Positions 34,548-43,132 of a stretch of DNA of 64,000 bases are shown piece after piece. The stretch is from Oscillospiraceae bacterium (lineage in GTDB: Bacteria > Bacillota > Clostridia > Saccharofermentanales > Saccharofermentanaceae): NCBI GenBank assembly GCA_902780785.1, contig CACZGS010000002.1, positions 62,001 through 126,000 of the forward strand, in the 5' to 3' direction. Below the pieces are notes generated by a model that was given only the letters and a program-made list of their open reading frames with translations, searched no databases and had not been told where the DNA came from. Within the stretch, counting starts at the first letter, position 1. Each line of letters opens with the position of its first letter. Made by a program: the position numbers and the translations under genes.

Positions 34548-34624
34548 CGGGGTGTAGCTCAGGTGGCTAGAGTGCTTGCTTAGGGAGCAAGAGGTCGTGG
34601 GTTCAAGTCCCGTCACTCCGACCA
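34548..34624 (+). tRNA. tRNA-Pro (anticodon AGG)
   Basis: 77 bases including the encoded CCA. It is close in sequence to the preceding tRNA, but the anticodon stem is CTTGC/GCAAG (compensated changes) and the loop TTAGGGA gives anticodon AGG (codon CCU). A34 outside tRNA-Arg is uncommon in bacteria. The D loop has one extra base. Confidence 0.95.
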
Positions 34625-34631
34625 AATAAAG

Positions 34632-34658
34632 AGGCTGTCTTAACCGACAGCCTTTTTT
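34632..34658 (+). terminator. Terminator of the tRNA-Pro operon
   Basis: AGGCTGTC and GACAGCCT form an 8-bp stem with a 6-base loop, followed by six T residues and more T-rich sequence. It is a classical intrinsic terminator, 8 bases after the second tRNA. Confidence 0.9.
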
Positions 34659-34709
34659 ATTTTATTTTTCTCTTTGTCCCAATAATCGCACTTTGAATTT
34701 GAACAGTAA

Positions 34710-34718
34710 TGATATAAT
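34710..34718 (+). promoter_or_regulatory. Extended -10 promoter of thyA
   Basis: TGATATAAT lies 32 bases before ATG 34750. A start site near 34725 would exclude the in-frame TTG at 34693 and supports the downstream ATG. Confidence 0.5.
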
Positions 34719-34749
34719 CGAAACATCAATTCAAAAGGCGGTGGATTCC

Positions 34750-35583
34750 ATGAGTCGAGCAGATGATATTTTCGATGAGAACATTAGAACTATCCTTAAT
34801 TCAGGCTATTCAACCATCAATGACAAGGTAAGGCCCCACTGGGCTGACGATGGAGCTCCTGCCTATACATATAAGGCTTTTTGTATCGTAAACCGCTACA
34901 ATCTCGCTGAAGAATTCCCGATGTTCACACAGCGCTGGATCAATTTCAAGGCTGCTGTCGACGAGCTTTTGTGGATCTGGCAGAAGAAGTCCAATAATGT
35001 TAATGATCTTAACTCACATATCTGGGATTCATGGGCTGATGAGACAGGTTCCATCGGCAAGGCTTACGGATATCAGTTAGGCGTTAAGCATAAGTATAAG
35101 GAAGGCGAGTTTGACCAGGTCGACCGTGTCCTTTACGATCTTAAGAATAATCCTTCATCAAGAAGAATAATGACGAATATCTATGTGCACCAGGATCTTA
35201 ATGAGATGCATCTTTATCCCTGCGCTTATTCAATGACATTCAATGTAACGGGCAATAAGCTAAATGCGATCCTCAACCAGAGAAGCAATGATATGCTCGT
35301 TGCAAATGCATGGAATGTCTGCCAGTACGCAGTTCTCGTTCATCTCATGGCAAGATGCTCCGGTCTTGAAGTTGGTGAGTTCGTTCACGTAATCGCTGAC
35401 GCTCACATCTACGACAGACACGTTGACATCGTAAAAGAACTTATCGAGAGGCCTAAGTATCCGGCACCTAAGCTCGTTCTTGACGAAGGTATCACTGATT
35501 TCTATCAGTTCACAACAGATAACATCAGACTTGAAGGCTATGAGGCAGGTCCCAAGATCAAGGGTATCCCCGTAGCAGTCTGA
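34750..35583 (+). CDS. thyA: Thymidylate synthase (B. subtilis ThyA / phi3T type)
   Basis: 277 residues from ATG 34750, with AAGGCGGTGG just before it. It methylates dUMP to dTMP with methylene-THF. The nucleophile is C158 in LYPCAYSM, and RSND, NVCQYA and DAHIYDRH form the dUMP site. The residue after the catalytic Cys is Ala where E. coli has His. That and WIWQKKSNNVNDLN place it with B. subtilis ThyA/phage phi3T rather than the E. coli-like ThyB form. folA follows two genes later, closing the folate cycle. Confidence 0.95.
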   Translation: MSRADDIFDENIRTILNSGYSTINDKVRPHWADDGAPAYTYKAFCIVNRYNLAEEFPMFTQRWINFKAAVDELLWIWQKKSNNVNDLNSHIWDSWADETGSIGKAYGYQLGVKHKYKEGEFDQVDRVLYDLKNNPSSRRIMTNIYVHQDLNEMHLYPCAYSMTFNVTGNKLNAILNQRSNDMLVANAWNVCQYAVLVHLMARCSGLEVGEFVHVIADAHIYDRHVDIVKELIERPKYPAPKLVLDEGITDFYQFTTDNIRLEGYEAGPKIKGIPVAV

Positions 35584-35603
35584 TTAGAACGGATTTTTAC
35601 TGA

Positions 35604-36317
35604 ATGAAGCTTATCTTTATAAGGCACGGGGATCCTGATTATGAGAAGGATTCCTTAACAGAGAAGGGCTGGCGTGAGGCAGAGATCCTCGCAAAGCGTG
35701 TTGCCACATGGGACATCAAGCAGATCTATTGCTCACCTTTGGGCAGAGCCAAGGATACATGTTCCGTATCGCTTAAGGAGACAGGCAGGGAAGCGGTTAC
35801 CTGTGACTGGCTTAAGGAGTTCTATTACAGGATCTGGGACGAGCAGGTAAACGAATGGACTATCTGCTGGGACTTTTATCCCAGAGACTTTAACCACCGT
35901 GACGACTTCCATGATAAGGATAAGTGGTATGAGACCGATATCATGAAGTCCGGCAACATTAAAGAACACGCTCTGGAAGTATTTGCCGGCATCGATGAAC
36001 TGCTCGAAAAGCACGGCTATAAGAGAAACGACAAAGGCTTCTACGACGTCTTGGAGCATAATGATGACAATATCGTTTTCTTTTGCCACTTCGGCGTTAC
36101 GGCGCTTATTATGAGCCATCTTATTGGTGTTGCGGCTCCGGTTATCTGGCAGGGCATGATGATGGCACCGACGTCAATTACGGTAATGGGTTCAGAAGAG
36201 CGCATACCGGGTGAGGCAAGCTTCAGAGTACAGACTTTCGCTGATTCAAGGCATCTTCTTGAGGCCGGCGAACCGATATCACAATCAGGATATTTTACTA
36301 AGTTATTTGAGGGGTAA
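35604..36317 (+). CDS. Histidine phosphatase (phosphoglycerate mutase-like)
   Basis: 237 residues. The phosphohistidine motif is FIRHGDPDY (RHG near residue 8), and CSPLGRAKDT and FFCHFGV supply the remaining pocket residues. The family includes phosphatases for many small metabolites, so the substrate is unknown. It lies between thyA and folA, 20 and 5 bases from them, and so belongs to a nucleotide/folate operon. That might hint at a nucleotide or folate phosphate, but this is only inference. The ribosome binding site is weak. Confidence 0.85.
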   Translation: MKLIFIRHGDPDYEKDSLTEKGWREAEILAKRVATWDIKQIYCSPLGRAKDTCSVSLKETGREAVTCDWLKEFYYRIWDEQVNEWTICWDFYPRDFNHRDDFHDKDKWYETDIMKSGNIKEHALEVFAGIDELLEKHGYKRNDKGFYDVLEHNDDNIVFFCHFGVTALIMSHLIGVAAPVIWQGMMMAPTSITVMGSEERIPGEASFRVQTFADSRHLLEAGEPISQSGYFTKLFEG

Positions 36318-36322
36318 CAGAC

Positions 36323-36814
36323 ATGATCGCAATCTCGGCAGTAGACAAGAACTGGGCTATAGGAAATCAGGGAAAACTCCTTATTTCATTGCCTGAAGAC
36401 CAGAAGGGTGTATTTAAGAAATATACGGCAGGCCATACGGTCGTATACGGAAGAAAGACACTTGAGACATTCCCCGGACAAAGGCTCTTGCCCAACAGGG
36501 TAAATGTCATTATGTCCAGAAGCTTTGAATACGAGAAGGAAGGCGCTATGGTGCTTCATTCCGTATCCGAGCTTGAAGACTTCCTTGCTCTTACAGCGGA
36601 TGAGGTATATCTTATCGGCGGCGCTTCGCTCTACAACTCACTTATCGAGCTTTGCGACAAGGCCATAATCACGAGCATAAAGGCTGAATTTGAGGCTGAC
36701 TGCTGGTTCCCGAACCTTGATGAAGATCCCAACTGGGAGCTTGTTGAGGAAGAACCTCCGGTAATGAGTGAGAAGGGCGTTGAATTCACGGTAAGACACT
36801 ATCAGAGAAAGTGA
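36323..36814 (+). CDS. folA: Dihydrofolate reductase
   Basis: 163 residues, normal length. It regenerates THF from the DHF made by ThyA. The N-terminal ISAVDKNWAIGN, the acidic D26 (equivalent of E. coli D27), the GRKTLE cofactor loop and YLIGGASLY are present. At the active-site loop, Pro21 and Trp22 of E. coli are Leu20 and Ile21 (LLISLPED), so this conserved Trp is missing. The start follows GAGGGG. Confidence 0.93.
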   Translation: MIAISAVDKNWAIGNQGKLLISLPEDQKGVFKKYTAGHTVVYGRKTLETFPGQRLLPNRVNVIMSRSFEYEKEGAMVLHSVSELEDFLALTADEVYLIGGASLYNSLIELCDKAIITSIKAEFEADCWFPNLDEDPNWELVEEEPPVMSEKGVEFTVRHYQRK

Positions 36815-36844
36815 TCCGGCCCTATATATAATAAATATAAATTT

Positions 36845-36872
36845 AGCCCTTGCACTTGCAGGGGCTATTTGT
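36845..36872 (+). terminator. Possible terminator after folA
   Basis: AGCCCTTGC and GCAGGGGCT form a 9-bp stem (one G-U) with loop ACTT and a short T-rich tail. It overlaps the -35 and spacer of the rpsB promoter, so termination and initiation signals are superimposed here. Confidence 0.5.
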
Positions 36873-36878
36873 TAGAAT
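36850..36878 (+). promoter_or_regulatory. rpsB-tsf promoter
   Basis: TTGCAC (36850-36855) and TAGAAT (36873-36878) are exactly 17 bases apart, with TG one base before the -10 (TGTTAGAAT). The predicted start is near 36885. Confidence 0.65.
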
Positions 36879-36884
36879 ACTCGA

Positions 36885-36973
36885 GCATAAAAATCACGTA
36901 TACACTCCGACTGTGGCCAATTTGAGCTGAATATTACCTGGTGTATACGGAAGAAAACAGGAGGAATTATTTT
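36885..36973 (+). promoter_or_regulatory. rpsB leader with inverted repeat
   Basis: An untranslated leader of about 89 bases holds CGTATACAC (36897-36905) and its exact complement GTGTATACG (36941-36949), enclosing 35 bases. The AGGAGG site at 36959-36964 lies just after the stem. The arrangement would suit translational feedback by protein S2, as known for the unrelated E. coli rpsB leader. Confidence 0.4.
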
Positions 36974-37783
36974 ATGCCAGTTATTTTAATGAAGCAGCTT
37001 CTTGAAGCAGGTGTACACTTCGGTCACCAGACTCGTCGTTGGAACCCTAAGATGAACGAGTACATCTTCACGGAGCGTAACTCAATCCACATCATCGATT
37101 TGCAGAAGACAGTCAAGAAGGTCGACGAGGCCTATGACGCTATGCGCGAGCTCGCTGAGAAGGGTGATATCCTTTTCGTTGGTACAAAGAAGCAGGCTCA
37201 GGATTCCATCAAGGAAGAAGCTCAGCGTTGCGGTCAGTTCTATGTTAACTATCGTTGGCTCGGCGGTACTCTCACAAACTTCGTAACAATTAAGAAGAGA
37301 GTTGCTAGACTTGAAGAGCTCCGCAGAATGGAAGCAGACGGTTCTTTCGAACTCAGAACAAAGAAGGAAGTTGCTAAGCTTAAGCTCGAGATGACAAAGC
37401 TCGATCAGAACCTCGGCGGTATCGTTGGCATGGTTAAGCTCCCTGCAGCTCTTTTCATCGTTGACACAAAGAAGGAGCACAATGCAGTTGCAGAAGCTAA
37501 GAGACTTGGTATCCCGATCGTTGCTATCGTTGATACAAACTGCGATCCTGATGAAGTTGATTATGTAATCCCGGGTAATGACGACGCTATCCGTGCAGTT
37601 AAGCTCATCACAGCTAAGATGGCTGACGCTGTTATCGAAGCTCATCAGGGTGAGGATGCAACATCTGAGGGTATGGATCTTGATTCCGCTGACGCTAAGG
37701 CTGCTACAGCAGAAGTTGCTGAGGAGCAGGCTGTTGAGGAAGCTGGCGAGAAGTCCATCGAAGAGATCGCTTCCGAGTCTTAA
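36974..37783 (+). CDS. rpsB: Ribosomal protein S2
   Basis: 269 residues. The N-terminus [20 protein letters not shown], quoted in part as [10 protein letters not shown], is diagnostic, as are VGTKKQAQ and WLGGTLTN. The C-terminus is extended by about 45 residues that are rich in Ala and Glu compared with the usual core. The GTG at 36941 inside the leader repeat is not the start, because AGGAGG serves ATG 36974. Codon use is very biased, as in other ribosomal genes. tsf follows. Confidence 0.98.
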   Translation: MPVILMKQLLEAGVHFGHQTRRWNPKMNEYIFTERNSIHIIDLQKTVKKVDEAYDAMRELAEKGDILFVGTKKQAQDSIKEEAQRCGQFYVNYRWLGGTLTNFVTIKKRVARLEELRRMEADGSFELRTKKEVAKLKLEMTKLDQNLGGIVGMVKLPAALFIVDTKKEHNAVAEAKRLGIPIVAIVDTNCDPDEVDYVIPGNDDAIRAVKLITAKMADAVIEAHQGEDATSEGMDLDSADAKAATAEVAEEQAVEEAGEKSIEEIASES

Positions 37784-37819
37784 TTTCAATCTTAACTAAA
37801 ATCGCAAAGGAGAATATAT

Positions 37820-38758
37820 ATGGCAGTTACAGCACAACAGGTAAAAGAACTCCGTGAGCTCACAGATTGCGGCATCATGGACTGCAAGAAGGCACTTATC
37901 GAGTGCGAAGGTGATATCGAGAAGGCTAAGGCTTGGCTTCGTGAGAAGGGTATGGCTAAGGCTGAGAAGAAGTCCGCCAGAATCGCTGCAGAGGGTGCAG
38001 TTGTTTCCAAGATCGCAGACGACAAGAAGTCCGGTGTTCTCGTAGAGATCAACATCGAGACAGACTTCGCTGCTAACACAGATAAGTTCAAGGCTTTCAC
38101 TGACGCTGTTGCTACACACATCCTTACAAAGAAGCCTGCAAACATCGAAGAGCTCATGGCTCAGCCCCTTTACAATGACGAGTCCAAGACAGTTGAGATC
38201 TTCCAGAAGGAAGCTATCGCTGATATCGGTGAGAACACATCCATCAGAAGATTCGTTATCTATGAGGTAGAGGGCAACGGTGCTGTTGCTTCTTACATCC
38301 ACATGGGTGGTAAGGTAGGCGTTTTCGTTGAGGTTACAACAGACGACGATTCCGTTATCAACAAGCCTGAGTTCGCTGATTTCGCTAAGAACATCGGCAT
38401 GCAGGTTGCTTCCATGAGACCTAACTGGGTTACAGAGGATGAAGTACCCCAGGCAGAGCTCGACAAGGAAGTTGACATCATCAAGAACAAGGCTCTCGAA
38501 GAGGGTAAGCCTGAGAAGATCATCATGGACAGGATCGTTCCCGGCCAGATCAAGAACTTCTACAAGCTCAACTGCCTCGTTGACCAGGAGTTCTTCAGAG
38601 ATGACGATCTCACAATCTCCCAGTACATCGATCAGTCAATCAAGGCTATCGGCGCTAACGTTTCCGTTGTACGTTTCACACGTTTTGGTCTTGGCGAAGG
38701 TATCGAGAAGAAGGTTGACGATTTCGCTGAGGAAGTCAGAAAGCAGGCTGGTCTCTGA
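37820..38758 (+). CDS. tsf: Elongation factor Ts
   Basis: 312 residues. It exchanges GDP for GTP on EF-Tu. The N-terminal UBA-like domain has VKELRELTDCGIMDCKKAL, of which the core is RELTDCGIMDCK. The dimerisation and core region has INIETDFAANTDKF, the EF-Ts signature. It is co-transcribed with rpsB (36-base gap, AAAGGAGA site) and followed by a strong terminator. Confidence 0.98.
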   Translation: MAVTAQQVKELRELTDCGIMDCKKALIECEGDIEKAKAWLREKGMAKAEKKSARIAAEGAVVSKIADDKKSGVLVEINIETDFAANTDKFKAFTDAVATHILTKKPANIEELMAQPLYNDESKTVEIFQKEAIADIGENTSIRRFVIYEVEGNGAVASYIHMGGKVGVFVEVTTDDDSVINKPEFADFAKNIGMQVASMRPNWVTEDEVPQAELDKEVDIIKNKALEEGKPEKIIMDRIVPGQIKNFYKLNCLVDQEFFRDDDLTISQYIDQSIKAIGANVSVVRFTRFGLGEGIEKKVDDFAEEVRKQAGL

Positions 38759-38786
38759 TAGACCGTCTGATCTTAAATCAGTCAAT

Positions 38787-38820
38787 AACCCCGCACTTAA
38801 ATGGTGCGGGGTTTTCTTTT
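38787..38820 (+). terminator. Terminator after rpsB-tsf
   Basis: AACCCCGCAC and GTGCGGGGTT form a perfect 10-bp GC-rich stem with a 7-base loop, followed by TTCTTTT. This is a strong intrinsic terminator. Confidence 0.93.
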
Positions 38821-38894
38821 GGTCAGTTTTCGAAAAGTTTGACTTGCCTGTTAGGGCGATTTTGCGGTTGCGTCTATATTTATTAATATAAAGG

Positions 38895-38923
38895 TTCACC
38901 TTGGGACAAATTATTGATAAAAT
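38895..38923 (+). promoter_or_regulatory. pyrH operon promoter
   Basis: TTCACC (38895-38900) and the extended -10 TGATAAAAT (38915-38923) have 17 bases between the hexamers. It lies 37 bases before ATG 38960 and begins the pyrH-frr-uppS-cdsA-dxr-rseP-ispG-polC unit. Confidence 0.5.
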
Positions 38924-38959
38924 CTATTGAAAGATATTTTCGCGGAGGTAAATACCTTT

Positions 38960-39673
38960 ATGGGTGATATAAAATATAAGCGTATTCTTTTGAAGATATC
39001 CGGTGAGGCTTTGGCAGGCGATGCCAAGATCGGTATCAATGACGAAGTCCTTAAAGAAATCTCAACAAGCATCAAAGCAGTTTCTGATCTCGGCGTACAG
39101 GTTGCCGTAGTCGTTGGCGGCGGTAACTTCTGGAGAGGAAGATCTTCTGAGCAGATGGACAGAGTTACTGCAGACCACATGGGAATGCTTGCTACTCTTA
39201 TGAACTCCCTCGCTCTTTCTGACGCTTTGGAGCAGCTTGGTGCAGTTACGAGAGTCTTGTCTGCAATCGAAGTAAGACAGATGGCAGAGCCTTATATCAG
39301 AAAGAGAGCTGTAAGACACTTGGAGAAGGGCCGTATCGTAATCTTCGCATGCGGAACCGGCAACCCTTATTTCTCAACTGATTCAGGTGCTGCTTTAAGA
39401 GCTACTGAGATCGGTGCTGACGTATTGCTTAAGGCTACAATGGTTGACGGTGTATATGACAAGGATCCCAAGAAGTTCCCTGACGCTGTTAAGTATGAGA
39501 AGGTTACTTACGATGAAGTCCTTAAGAATGACCTCAAGGTAATGGATGCTACAGCTGCAGCTCACTGCCGTGATAACCGTACCAAAATGCTTGTTTTCTC
39601 TATGGAAGATCCCGAGAACATCGTAAGGATCGTAAAGGGCGAAAACCTCGGAACACTTGTTGTAAAAGAATAA
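38960..39673 (+). CDS. pyrH: UMP kinase
   Basis: 237 residues from ATG 38960 (GGAGG at 38944). The TTG at 38927 would start almost on the transcription start and is not used. The amino acid kinase fold is seen from [21 protein letters not shown] and [13 protein letters not shown]. It phosphorylates UMP as a hexamer and is usually feedback-controlled by UTP. The gene order pyrH-frr is nearly universal in bacteria. Confidence 0.97.
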   Translation: MGDIKYKRILLKISGEALAGDAKIGINDEVLKEISTSIKAVSDLGVQVAVVVGGGNFWRGRSSEQMDRVTADHMGMLATLMNSLALSDALEQLGAVTRVLSAIEVRQMAEPYIRKRAVRHLEKGRIVIFACGTGNPYFSTDSGAALRATEIGADVLLKATMVDGVYDKDPKKFPDAVKYEKVTYDEVLKNDLKVMDATAAAHCRDNRTKMLVFSMEDPENIVRIVKGENLGTLVVKE

Positions 39674-39698
39674 ATTTAAATAATAGGAGGCTTGAATT

Positions 39699-40271
39699 AT
39701 GGCTATGATCGAGATCACAAAGAAAGATTACGATGATATCGAAGCAAAAATGCAGAAGTGCATCGATAACCTTCAGGAGAACCTCAACACAATCCGTGCC
39801 GGACGTGCTAATCCGCACGTTTTGGACAAGATCCAGGTTGAGTATTACGGAGCAATGTCTCCGCTTAATGCCGTAGCCAACATTCAGGTTCCTGAAGCTA
39901 GAATGATCACATTATCACCCTGGGATCCGAAGATGCTCAAAGAGATCGAGCATGCTATCCAGGCATCTGACCTCGGCATCAATCCTACAAACGACGGTAA
40001 GATGATCAGACTCGTTTTCCCTATGCTTACAGAAGAGAGACGTAAGGACCTCGTAAAGCAGGTTAAGGTTTACGGCGACGAGACAAAGGTCGTTATACGT
40101 AACAACCGCCGTGATGCTATCGATAAGATGCGTGCTGCCAACAAGAAGAAGGAACTTACAGACGATCTTCTCAAGGAATTCGAAGAGAAGGTACAGAAGA
40201 TCACAGATAAGTTTACTGCTGAGGTAGACAAGGTCTGCGAGACTAAGAATAAGGAATTGATGGAGATCTGA
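39699..40271 (+). CDS. frr: Ribosome recycling factor
   Basis: 190 residues. Marks are the NLNTIRAGRANPHVLD segment, VEYYGAMSPLN, and the C-terminal helix region with VIRNNRRDAIDK. With EF-G it splits post-termination ribosomes. The AATAGGAGG site is excellent. Its stop codon overlaps the uppS ATG by one base. Confidence 0.97.
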   Translation: MAMIEITKKDYDDIEAKMQKCIDNLQENLNTIRAGRANPHVLDKIQVEYYGAMSPLNAVANIQVPEARMITLSPWDPKMLKEIEHAIQASDLGINPTNDGKMIRLVFPMLTEERRKDLVKQVKVYGDETKVVIRNNRRDAIDKMRAANKKKELTDDLLKEFEEKVQKITDKFTAEVDKVCETKNKELMEI

Positions 40272-41038
40272 TGGCCTTATTCGGTAATAAACAGGAAAAG
40301 ACTTATGATACGGGAGACCTTAAGGTCCCCGTATCTTTGGGTGTAATAATGGACGGCAACGGAAGATGGGCCACACAAAGACATCTTCCGAGATCAGCCG
40401 GACATAAGGTCGGTGCCGAGAACCTTAAAGAACTCTGCAGAAACTGCGTAAGATACGGTGTTAAGTATCTTACCGTATATGCTTTCTCTACAGAGAACTG
40501 GTCAAGACCCCAGCCGGAAGTCGATTTTCTCATGAAGCTCTTCGTAGAGCTTTTCGATAAATACGATGCAGAGCTTGCAGAAGAAGGCATCAGAGTCAGA
40601 TTTACCGGCGACGATTCCGAACTTCCTCCCAAAGTCAGGGAAGTATGCAAGACAGCTGAGGAGAGGTCAAAGGACCGTCCCAACATGCAGCTTATAGTTG
40701 CACTTAATTACGGCGGAAGAAGAGAGATACTCAATAGCTGCCGTAAGATCGCCGAGAAGGTCAAGGACGGCTCTTTAGAGCCTTCTGATATTACCGAGCA
40801 GATGATCTCGGATAATATGTATCTTCCGGACGTTCCCGATCCGGAGCTCATAATAAGACCCAGCGGTGAGATGAGATTATCCAACTTCCTTTTGTGGGAA
40901 AGCGCTTATTCGGAATTCTGGGTATCTGATACTTTGTGGCCTGACTTCGGTTATGAAGACCTGACACAGGCGTTCAGGGATTTTGCAGGCAGAGACAGAC
41001 GTTTCGGCGGATTATCAAAGAAAGACAGTAAGGCTTAA
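40271..41038 (+). CDS. uppS: Undecaprenyl diphosphate synthase (isoprenyl transferase)
   Basis: 255 residues, cis-prenyltransferase. The DGNGRWA motif with the metal-binding Asp, YAFSTENW and RPSGEMRLSNF are all present. It makes the C55 lipid carrier for cell-wall synthesis from IPP, which the MEP genes in this same cluster supply. It overlaps frr and is followed directly by cdsA. Confidence 0.96.
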   Translation: MALFGNKQEKTYDTGDLKVPVSLGVIMDGNGRWATQRHLPRSAGHKVGAENLKELCRNCVRYGVKYLTVYAFSTENWSRPQPEVDFLMKLFVELFDKYDAELAEEGIRVRFTGDDSELPPKVREVCKTAEERSKDRPNMQLIVALNYGGRREILNSCRKIAEKVKDGSLEPSDITEQMISDNMYLPDVPDPELIIRPSGEMRLSNFLLWESAYSEFWVSDTLWPDFGYEDLTQAFRDFAGRDRRFGGLSKKDSKA

Positions 41039-41039
41039 A

Positions 41040-41909
41040 TTGAGACAGAGAATCATAACAGGCATTATCTTTACGGTTATCGTGCTGTCACTTTTTGTGC
41101 CGGCTCTGTTTTTCCCGATTACCGGCGTGGTAATGGCTGTAGCGATAGGTGTTTTCGCATGCATCGAGATGTATAAGGCTCTTAAGCACGGCGGATACCA
41201 TCCTTCAAGACTGCTCCTCATCATCGGAATGAGCCTTGCGACTTTAGTCGTCATCTGCGGCCGTATTTTTGACCTTAAAGTCGAGAATACAATGGCTTTG
41301 TATCTCATCGTCGTATGCATGTACTGCGTATCCTGCGGCATCAATCTGCCGCTTGTACGACCTGAAGATGACAAGGCCTTTTTAAACGGTATGTTTACGG
41401 GCGGAATGATCTTTTATATCTCATTCCCGCTGTTCTGTCTTGTAAGCGCTCTGCTCTTCGTTAAAAACGGCTGGTATTACATGGTAATCGGTCTTTTCGC
41501 GCCCTGGGGAACAGACACATTCGCTTACTTTACAGGTGTTACTTTAGGAAAGCACAAGATCGTGCCTCACATCTCACCCAAGAAGACATGGGAAGGATGT
41601 ATTGGAGGTTCGATATTCTGTGCCATCTGTGTAACGGTTTATTGCTGCCTCGTAATCTACAGATTAGAGGGAGAAGTTGAGATAGGCATCATACCTTATG
41701 CAGTGCTTACGTTCTTCCTGGGCTTGCTGATATCTGTAATGTCACAGCTCGGAGACTGGTTCTGCTCGGTAATAAAGAGAAGAACGGGAATAAAGGATTT
41801 CAGCAATCTTTTCCCAGGCCACGGCGGAATGCTCGACAGATTCGACAGTACATTCTTTACGCTTCCCGTGGCACTCCTTCTGGCTTTATTTGCGAGCAAC
41901 CTGTACTGA
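41040..41909 (+). CDS. cdsA: Phosphatidate cytidylyltransferase
   Basis: 289 residues from TTG 41040, chosen because AAGG at 41029 is well placed and an earlier TTG lies deep in uppS. About eight TM helices. The CDP-diglyceride synthetase signature is in the C-terminal third: SQLGDWFCSVIKRR followed by DFSNLFPGHGG and LDRFDS. It converts phosphatidate and CTP to CDP-diacylglycerol at the membrane for phospholipid synthesis. Confidence 0.95.
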   Translation: MRQRIITGIIFTVIVLSLFVPALFFPITGVVMAVAIGVFACIEMYKALKHGGYHPSRLLLIIGMSLATLVVICGRIFDLKVENTMALYLIVVCMYCVSCGINLPLVRPEDDKAFLNGMFTGGMIFYISFPLFCLVSALLFVKNGWYYMVIGLFAPWGTDTFAYFTGVTLGKHKIVPHISPKKTWEGCIGGSIFCAICVTVYCCLVIYRLEGEVEIGIIPYAVLTFFLGLLISVMSQLGDWFCSVIKRRTGIKDFSNLFPGHGGMLDRFDSTFFTLPVALLLALFASNLY

Positions 41910-41951
41910 TAAAAACGGATCTTAAGATTAAGGGAATTTGGGAGATTTAAA

Positions 41952-43130
41952 ATGCGCAGACTGTCAATATTGGGTTCAACGGGTTCTATCGGTAAACAGA
42001 CCCTTGAAGTCGCAAGAAAAGCGCCTTCTGATTTTACTGTTGAAGCACTTTCATGCGACAGCGATATCGATACTCTTTACGGTCAGATAGAAGAATTCAG
42101 ACCTAAGGTCTGTTCCGTTGTTAATGAGAAAAAAGCCATAGAGCTTAAGGAGAGGCTTAAGGCCTCCGGAATTGACACAGAAGTCCTTACCGGCAAAGAA
42201 GGAAACATCACTATTTCCACGCTTGATTCAATCGATACCGTAGTCGGTGCCATCGTTGGTTTTGCAGGCTTGGAGCCTGTATATCACGGCATCTTAAGCG
42301 GTAAAGACATTGCGCTTGCAAATAAAGAGACTCTTGTTGCAGGCGGCGATATCATCATGCCTTTGATCAGGGAAAAGGGCGTTGCAATGCTCCCCATAGA
42401 CAGCGAGCATTCCGCGATCTGGCAGTGCCTTAAGGGCGAGAAGAGAGAAGACTTGGACAGGATCCTGATCACTGCTTCAGGCGGACCTTTCAGAGGAATG
42501 ACAAGGGAAGAATTAGAGAACGTTACTCTCGAAAACGCCCTTCATCACCCAACATGGAATATGGGCGGTAAGATCACCATAGATTCTGCGACCATGATGA
42601 ATAAAGGCCTTGAGATCATTGAGGCTCATCATCTTTACGGCATCTCTTGCTCCAAGATCGATGTTGTCGTTCATCCGCAGAGCATCATTCATTCGATGAT
42701 AAGACTAAAGGACGGTTCAGTCCTTGCACAGATTGGTAAGCCTTCAATGGTGCTTCCCATCGAAGTCGCTTTATATTATCCCGACAGAGGACCTTCTATC
42801 GTGACGGAGTTCGATCCTTTCGCACAGGGCATGAATAATCTCACTTTCGAGCCCTGTGATACGGAAGTCTTCAGACTTGTTAAGCTTGCATATGAGACAG
42901 GCGACAAGGGCGGACTTTATCCTACAGTCATGAATGCGGCAAATGAATCTGCCGTAAGAAGTTATCTTAAGGGAAAGATCAAGTTCTTGGATATTGAGAG
43001 AACTGTTTTCGATACAGTCGAAAAGATGGATCCCGAGATCAAGGATTCACCCCTTACCATTGAGACCATCGCGCAGGCAGACAGGGATGCCAGGATTTAT
43101 GCCGATGAGATAATTGACGGAAAGATCTGA
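41952..43130 (+). CDS. dxr: 1-deoxy-D-xylulose 5-phosphate reductoisomerase
   Basis: 392 residues. The NADPH site GSTGSIGKQTLEV is at the N-terminus. The metal and substrate site has DSEHSAIWQCL, and ASGGPFRG and MNKGLEIIEAHHLY are diagnostic. It catalyses the second step of the MEP pathway and is the target of fosmidomycin. GGGAG precedes its ATG. rseP starts 2 bases after its stop. Confidence 0.97.
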   Translation: MRRLSILGSTGSIGKQTLEVARKAPSDFTVEALSCDSDIDTLYGQIEEFRPKVCSVVNEKKAIELKERLKASGIDTEVLTGKEGNITISTLDSIDTVVGAIVGFAGLEPVYHGILSGKDIALANKETLVAGGDIIMPLIREKGVAMLPIDSEHSAIWQCLKGEKREDLDRILITASGGPFRGMTREELENVTLENALHHPTWNMGGKITIDSATMMNKGLEIIEAHHLYGISCSKIDVVVHPQSIIHSMIRLKDGSVLAQIGKPSMVLPIEVALYYPDRGPSIVTEFDPFAQGMNNLTFEPCDTEVFRLVKLAYETGDKGGLYPTVMNAANESAVRSYLKGKIKFLDIERTVFDTVEKMDPEIKDSPLTIETIAQADRDARIYADEIIDGKI

Positions 43131-43132
43131 TT

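Noticed and set aside
36941..36973. GTG 36941 as the rpsB start
   Set aside because: It lies in the leader inverted repeat with no ribosome binding site. ATG 36974 has a perfect AGGAGG and gives the normal S2 N-terminus.
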